Below, in pieces: positions 44,495-48,156 of a DNA stretch of 48,156 nucleotides. This DNA is from Candidatus Obscuribacter sp. (GTDB lineage Bacteria; Cyanobacteriota; Vampirovibrionia; Obscuribacterales; Obscuribacteraceae): the NCBI GenBank assembly GCA_021772155.1, contig JADYXS010000161.1, positions 1 through 48,156 of the forward strand. The letters are read 5' to 3'. Position 1 is the first letter of the stretch; the number at the start of each line of letters is the position of its first letter. Position numbers and translations under genes: made by a program. Under the pieces are notes generated by a model. The model saw nothing but the letters and a program-made list of their open reading frames with translations. It made no database searches and was not told where the DNA came from.

Positions 44495-44515
44495 TAGGCG
44501 TCTGCTAGGCGTCTG
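44495..44515. repeat. paired TAGGCGTCTG repeats, 11-bp period (putative arm sites of tRNA-Leu att module)
   Basis: Two exact copies at 44495-44504 and 44506-44515, 53 bp beyond the CCA side of the tRNA-Leu fragment. Period and placement parallel the TGTAGGGCC pair beside tRNA-Arg. Confidence 0.55.
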
Positions 44516-44543
44516 GCTATCTCAAAAGTACCCCAAAATGAAA

Positions 44544-44559
44544 ACCGCCTTTCGGCGGT
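44544..44559 (-). terminator. terminator-like hairpin after tRNA-Leu fragment
   Basis: ACCGCC/GGCGGT with a GAAA loop on the minus strand, followed by TTTTCATTTT. It would have been the terminator of the tRNA-Leu gene the fragment came from. Confidence 0.6.
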
Positions 44560-44567
44560 AATCGAGA

Positions 44568-44620
44568 TGGTGGGCGAGAGAGGACTTGAACCTCCACGAA
44601 TTACTCCACTAGATCCTAAG
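44568..44620 (-). other. tRNA-Leu(TAG) 3' fragment from anticodon loop to CCA
   Basis: On the minus strand it starts with anticodon loop CTTAGGA (anticodon TAG), then the 3' anticodon stem TCTAGT, a class II variable arm, T-arm GGAGG-TTCAAGT-CCTCT, acceptor 3' strand CTCGCCC, discriminator A and encoded CCA. The 5' half (acceptor, D-arm) is missing: the DNA before the loop does not pair. It therefore cannot be a functional tRNA. Its boundaries match those of a tyrosine-recombinase attachment site in an anticodon loop. Confidence 0.8.
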
Positions 44621-44810
44621 TTGACTGGCTAATCACAAAATAAGGGGCACTGCTCACAGCCGGCCACACGGTGGCTGATGTGGAATGCCCGGGCAACCGC
44701 TGGATTGCCCATCTAAGCCGCCAGGATGGCGGCGCTCCCGGGGCAGGCAGCGCTGACCTTTGCGAACCTGGGCGCGTGTTATCTCAACCGATCTGAATTT
44801 ACCTGCCGAA

Positions 44811-44829
44811 AGGGGCATCAGAGGGGTAT
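44811..44829. repeat. paired AGGGGyAT repeats, 11-bp period (putative arm sites of tRNA-Gly att module)
   Basis: AGGGGCAT at 44811-44818 and AGGGGTAT at 44822-44829, 25 bp from the CCA side of the tRNA-Gly fragment. Shorter and less exact than the other two pairs. Confidence 0.45.
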
Positions 44830-44853
44830 TGAAAGAATTGGATTTTTTAAAAT

Positions 44854-44900
44854 TGGAGCGGGCGAAGAGTCTCGAACTCTCGACCTACAGCTTGGGAAGC
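44854..44900 (-). other. tRNA-Gly(CCC) 3' fragment from anticodon loop to CCA
   Basis: On the minus strand: loop TTCCCAA (anticodon CCC), 3' anticodon stem, T-arm GAGAG-TTCGAGA-CTCTT, acceptor 3' strand CGCCCGC, discriminator T and encoded CCA. Only two bases 5' of the loop can pair, and there is no D-arm or 5' acceptor strand. This is a second non-functional fragment cut at the anticodon loop, oriented like the Leu fragment and the intact tRNA-Arg. Its neighbours from 44902 to 45008 include a perfect GCAGCAGG/CCTGCTGC hairpin and no gene. Confidence 0.78.
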
Positions 44901-45008
44901 AAAAGATGTCGTGCGCTCTATGAATTGTCGTTGCTCATTCGTCCGTCCGTGCGCAGCAGGTGTGATCTGGTAGTTGCCTGCTGCAGCTCGTCCGGACGAT
45001 CCGGTTTC

Positions 45009-45030
45009 TATGTAGGGCCTATGTAGGGCC
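45009..45030. repeat. tandem TATGTAGGGCC, integrase arm-type sites at right end
   Basis: Two exact 11-bp units, 26 bp from the right att repeat. The same unit doublet lies in front of int at 36124-36145. Shared sequence at both ends of an island is expected of arm sites bound by the DUF4102-type domain. Confidence 0.65.
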
Positions 45031-45052
45031 GCCGAAACTGAAGACCCAAAAA

Positions 45053-45129
45053 TGGCACCCCCGGAGAGACTCGAACTCCCGACACCCTCCTTAGGACGGA
45101 GGTGTTCTATCCAACTGAACTACGGAGGC
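45053..45129 (-). tRNA. tRNA-Arg(CCT), intact, island integration site
   Basis: 77 nt including CCA. Acceptor GCCTCCG / CGGGGGT (two G-T pairs), D-stem GTTC/GAAC, anticodon stem CCTCC/GGAGG with loop GTCCTAA (anticodon CCT), T-arm GGGAG-TTCGAGT-CTCTC, discriminator G. It reads AGG codons. The 3' 49 nt come from the island side, including CCA and a following TTTTT; the 5' 28 nt are chromosomal. Confidence 0.95.
45056..45101. repeat. tRNA-proximal attachment site
   Basis: Second copy of the 46-bp repeat found at 35953-35998, forming the 3' part of the intact tRNA-Arg gene. Confidence 0.9.
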
Positions 45130-45258
45130 ATTTCCAGAAATAAGTCTACCATTCGCTCAAAGACAAGGATCAACCAGAGGGAATTCGTGCACCGACGGTG
45201 CTTTCAAAGCTCAACCGATATCGGTTGGGCTGGAAACGGTGTAGCCAAGTGTTCCAGG

Positions 45259-47793
45259 CTAGTCCAGATCCCGAGCGTCGGCTGGTAACTTCTTTCGACC
45301 ATCTGCCCGGGCGAAAACAAACGCCACCGCCAAAAGTAACAGCGTGGCGGCAGCACCGGCCAATCCGGTCCAAACAGCAATTGGACTGTATTCAAAATCA
45401 ACGCTATGCCTGCCTGCTGGCACAACCACACCGCGGGCAAAAAAGTTGACGAGCCTTATTTCTGTCCGCTGTCCATCGATAGTGGCGATCCAGCCGGGAT
45501 AAAGTCGATCAGTGAGCACTAGCAGGCGAGTCTGTGTCGTTTCCACAGTCAAGGTGACTCGTTCATTCTCATCTCGAACGAACTCTATGCGGTCACCTCG
45601 ATCCACTTCGGCACCACTTGCAACACTAGCGTCATTGGCGCCCTGGACATAACACTCGTCGAGCAAGTCACGTCGTTTGAGGTCTAGCATCCGAGCCTTA
45701 AATTCTTTCTTCGTGGCATTCCAGCGGATGTTGGTCGCGAAATAGGTACGTGGGTCGAAGCGCTTGGTTGCATAAATTCGATAGTTATTTTCCTTATTGT
45801 CTTCGACCAAGGAAAAAACATCTTTGTCCAGAGGTGTCACATTTTGCGGACGGTCTCCAAAATAAGATTGGGTCAAACCATGGCTGACAGAGCTTATCTG
45901 GCAAAACCGAGCCAGCGGTACATCATTGCCTGGTACATGCGCCTCACGCTTTATATTTTGCCCTGAGGTGCTGAGCGCTTGTGAGTACAACTCTTTGCAA
46001 AAACCTTCTTCAGCCGCCTCATAACCGAACGCATAAGGAATTTTGAAGTCCACGTTTGTATTTGGCAACATAAGGTCGCGAGTGAAAAGATAGAAGCCCT
46101 CCTGAAAATCGATGTTTTCTCGTTTCAGAAATTCTTTGCTGGGCGTTAGAGGATCATGATAGAAAGTTTGCGCACGTGAGGCGAATCGTTGTGGACCTTG
46201 ACCTTTGACCGCGACTCTAAGTTTTTCCGCCAGCACGTTAGGTCTGCGGTAAAAGTCACTGATGGTGCCATGACGCTGATATGCCACCGCGGGCATAATG
46301 AGTGTCAGAAGCAATGTGCTGCCTGTAAGAAACGCAAACAACTCTTTTGTCAGCTGTCCACTCGTATACGCCAAGTAATTGGCGCTAACAAGCAACCCAA
46401 GTCCACCGGTAACTGCGATGCTCTTGCCGAATAAGGACTGCGCATCCTTCATCAATTCAAAGTTAACAAACTTACCGACTAACCAGGGGAATTTTGCAGT
46501 CAGCAAGTGCAGTTGTGGTGCAACTAAAAAAACGATACCCGTCAGCAAAACGATTGACCATATCACTGCTGTGGTTTTCTGCGCCGCCAGAGGCACTTCT
46601 TTATCCATAGCAAGAGAAGCACCACGGGCCGCCATCAAAGCCAAAACAAGGGCCGGAAAAATGAGCAGTTTCACTGGATAGCGAAAACTGGCCAGGGCCG
46701 GTGATAGATTGCAGATTGCCGGTGCAATTGGAGTGAACTGACCTAAGGCCATAATCAAGGCACTAGCTCCCACACCAAGCACCACAAATCGCCAGCGCCA
46801 GTTTTTGTCGAACAGTGACCAGCAGGCCAAAGTGAAAACGACCGGACCTACATAGCACGACGTAATATAAGGAAGAGAGTTCAAACGAGTTGCAACCAGA
46901 TTTAAATACTTTGAGCCAAGCAATGTAAGGTCGCCCAGTGGCTGAGCCGCGACCATGTTGAGGCAGTCATACCAATTTGCGCTCCACATCAACACCCATT
47001 TCAATTCCAGACCATTTGACCGGGGAGACAAACGAAGCCATTCCGCAGCAGGCAGAATAACCGGTAACGCAAATAGGCAGCCGGAGGTCAAACTCAATAT
47101 CCGCAGTCCAGCCTGAGTCAGTGCCTGCCGCGGCATTCGATCTTCACGGTAGGCACCAAATGCGGTGACAGCGATATAACCACCGGCCAACAAAGAAGCC
47201 GGAACAAATATCTCCGGTCGTCCAGCTGCAATCATTCCGAACATGCAAACGGAGCCACCAAAGATGCGAAACACGTTGGTCCGCGTGAAAGCTGGATCGA
47301 TACTGCGCAAGAAGAAGAGCAACAGCGGGAACCAGGCCGCGGTGGCCACCAAAGTGTAGTTTGCCGTCAGCGAAAACATGTACCCGCTCATTCCCACAGC
47401 AAATCCGCAGACAGCAGCAGCAAGAGCGCCCCAGCCCAGTGAAACTACGAGCAAGTACGCACCACAACCGGCAATCAGTTGATGCAACGCCATGAACGCA
47501 GCCAATGCCTGGGAAAATTCCAGGACGACAAACAGAAGCATCGGCGGATAAAACAATCCCGGGGACGGAACCGCTGCCTGGGCCATGCCGCAATACAGAT
47601 AAGGATTCCACAGAGGAAGCTGCCCCCTGCTATACCCATCAGCTATAAAGCGCGAAAACGGCTCAAAGTAATAAGTCAGGTCCGATTGATAGTAGGAGCG
47701 CTGCCCAATGAGCCAGGGAAAGTAGTACCCAACCAAAAGCCCAGCCAAGAGCAGGCAGAAAAACCTGAAACTGCTTGTCAGTTTGCCGTTCAC
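45259..47793 (-). CDS. YfhO-family multi-pass membrane protein
   Basis: 844 aa, GTG 47793 with AAGGA close upstream. The N-terminus follows the YfhO/GT-C-like pattern: a first helix, then SYYQSDLTYYFEPFSRFIADGYSRGQLPLWNPYLYCGM, where acidic residues in the first external loop and LPLWNPY are characteristic. About a dozen hydrophobic helices run to ~520. A large external beta-rich region (~530-790) ends with YPGWIATIDGQ and VPAGRHSVDFEYSP, then a final helix. Family members are thought to be involved in cell-surface glycosylation (YfhO in lipoteichoic acid glycosylation in Bacillus); the donor and acceptor here are unknown. 47 bp downstream of nuoN. Confidence 0.85.
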   Translation of the reverse strand: MNGKLTSSFRFFCLLLAGLLVGYYFPWLIGQRSYYQSDLTYYFEPFSRFIADGYSRGQLPLWNPYLYCGMAQAAVPSPGLFYPPMLLFVVLEFSQALAAFMALHQLIAGCGAYLLVVSLGWGALAAAVCGFAVGMSGYMFSLTANYTLVATAAWFPLLLFFLRSIDPAFTRTNVFRIFGGSVCMFGMIAAGRPEIFVPASLLAGGYIAVTAFGAYREDRMPRQALTQAGLRILSLTSGCLFALPVILPAAEWLRLSPRSNGLELKWVLMWSANWYDCLNMVAAQPLGDLTLLGSKYLNLVATRLNSLPYITSCYVGPVVFTLACWSLFDKNWRWRFVVLGVGASALIMALGQFTPIAPAICNLSPALASFRYPVKLLIFPALVLALMAARGASLAMDKEVPLAAQKTTAVIWSIVLLTGIVFLVAPQLHLLTAKFPWLVGKFVNFELMKDAQSLFGKSIAVTGGLGLLVSANYLAYTSGQLTKELFAFLTGSTLLLTLIMPAVAYQRHGTISDFYRRPNVLAEKLRVAVKGQGPQRFASRAQTFYHDPLTPSKEFLKRENIDFQEGFYLFTRDLMLPNTNVDFKIPYAFGYEAAEEGFCKELYSQALSTSGQNIKREAHVPGNDVPLARFCQISSVSHGLTQSYFGDRPQNVTPLDKDVFSLVEDNKENNYRIYATKRFDPRTYFATNIRWNATKKEFKARMLDLKRRDLLDECYVQGANDASVASGAEVDRGDRIEFVRDENERVTLTVETTQTRLLVLTDRLYPGWIATIDGQRTEIRLVNFFARGVVVPAGRHSVDFEYSPIAVWTGLAGAAATLLLLAVAFVFARADGRKKLPADARDLD

Positions 47794-47840
47794 GTTTCCT
47801 TCCCAGGCGCAGCAGTACGCGCCATGCCCCAGTAAATAGC

Positions 47841-48156
47841 CTATTGGGGCTGTTGACTGGGGGCAGTGCCGATGGTGACAGGCTTAGCCATATTGTTGAC
47901 CGCGGTGGACGCAAAGCCCATCAGGGGACTGACGTATATGGTGGCGGCAATGATCCCAGCGATGCTGAGGGCAAGTGCCAATACTGTTCCGCCTTGCGGA
48001 TAGGTATTGTTCCTTTCTCCGTCAGGTAAAGCAGCAACGCATCTGGATGGATCTTTGACCACCATCATGATTACGACACGCGTGTAGTAGTAGACAGCCG
48101 GCACTGAGGTTACCAGCGCAGCGCCTACCAGCCAATAGCCCAACGTGTTGTACATC
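47841..48156 (-). CDS. nuoN: NADH-quinone oxidoreductase subunit N, C-terminal part (cut by window edge)
   Basis: The frame runs off the right edge; 104 residues are visible. LGYWLVGAALVTSVPAVYYYTRVVIMMVVKDP matches the antiporter-like NuoN/NdhB C-terminal region (YYYLRVV-MM-like), and a further hydrophobic helix (VLALALSIAGIIAATIYVSPL) precedes a short tail. NuoN is a proton-pumping membrane subunit of complex I. Its upstream partners would be outside the window. Confidence 0.8.
   Translation of the reverse strand, partial: MYNTLGYWLVGAALVTSVPAVYYYTRVVIMMVVKDPSRCVAALPDGERNNTYPQGGTVLALALSIAGIIAATIYVSPLMGFASTAVNNMAKPVTIGTAPSQQPQ

Larger units (their letters stand above)
35953..45101. mobile_element. 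integrative genomic island in tRNA-Arg(CCT)
   Basis: Bounded by an exact 46-bp direct repeat (35953-35998 and 45056-45101; 9,103 bp between equivalent points) that is the tRNA-Arg(CCT) sequence from the anticodon stem to the discriminator base. The right copy is part of the intact tRNA gene; the left copy is the displaced 3' end. The island encodes a DUF4102/P4-like tyrosine integrase at the left end. Pairs of TGTAGGGCC repeats at an 11-bp period sit near both ends and are plausible integrase arm sites. Cargo: DUF6883/DUF4926 pair, WG-repeat protein, EEP-fold protein, Cys-rich protein, membrane protein, LRR protein. No replication, conjugation or capsid genes are seen, so mobility would rely on excision and helper functions. 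Confidence 0.85.

Noticed and set aside
44568..44900. Functional or split tRNA genes for Leu and Gly
   Set aside because: Both lack the 5' acceptor strand and D-arm; DNA before the anticodon loop does not pair. They fit attachment-site fragments instead.

Overview
The window is a bacterial chromosomal segment of moderate GC content, densely coded, with Shine-Dalgarno sites and frequent GTG/TTG starts. The gene content points to a Gram-negative-type lineage: UppP, MurC-MurB-Ddl, TonB C-terminal domains, a futalosine-pathway menaquinone gene (mqnA), NuoN, several PknB-like kinases, YfhO, and WG- and TPR-repeat proteins. It resembles what I know of non-photosynthetic relatives of Cyanobacteria (Vampirovibrionia/Melainabacteria, Obscuribacter-like). 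That placement is an inference from gene families and has not been tested phylogenetically.

Layout. 1-3.9 kb (minus strand): an edge-truncated 5'-nucleotidase-like phosphoesterase, lipM and a pyrimidine-nucleoside phosphorylase. 3.9-4.25 kb: a 330-bp regulatory stretch with an inverted repeat and a candidate small structured RNA. 4.2-8.7 kb: mqnA, a collapsed response-regulator gene, a TonB_C/L,D-transpeptidase fusion and an ABC exporter. 8.7-19.6 kb: a coiled-coil membrane protein, a large secreted TPR protein, an rpiB operon with two kinases that have both lost the catalytic Asp, an intact zinc-ribbon kinase, uppP, a PilZ protein and rsmI. 19.9-24.1 kb: an orphan adenine methyltransferase, a caspase-fold protein lacking both catalytic residues and fused to TonB_C, and an Ala-rich protein. 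24.2-29.8 kb: rpsT, murC-murB-ddl, another kinase and ssb. 29.8-35.7 kb: small proteins, a methyltransferase, pyrE, mutT, a HEAT-like protein, a pentapeptide protein and a TPR protein.

35.95-45.10 kb is an integrative island in a tRNA-Arg(CCT) gene. It is bounded by a 46-bp direct repeat of the tRNA 3' part. It encodes a P4-like tyrosine integrase overlapping a DUF6883/DUF4926 pair, then mostly secreted or membrane cargo (WG repeats, an endonuclease/exonuclease/phosphatase fold, a Cys-rich protein, LRRs). The right end carries, besides the intact tRNA-Arg, 3' fragments of tRNA-Leu(TAG) and tRNA-Gly(CCC). All three start around the anticodon loop, and each has a pair of direct repeats at an 11-bp period on its CCA side, so it looks like three stacked attachment-site modules.

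Inside the island two diverged ~185-bp direct repeats flank the WG-repeat gene. Each holds four 8-bp palindromes at helically phased spacing (42/21/43 and 41/21/43 bp). One copy uses the TGTTAACA core and the other TGTATACA, a coordinated swap of the central dinucleotide. This array and the triple att structure are the strongest candidates for undescribed biology here. After the island come yfhO and the 3' end of nuoN. Several starts were moved from the longest reading frame to a downstream codon with a clear ribosome binding site, as noted per gene.
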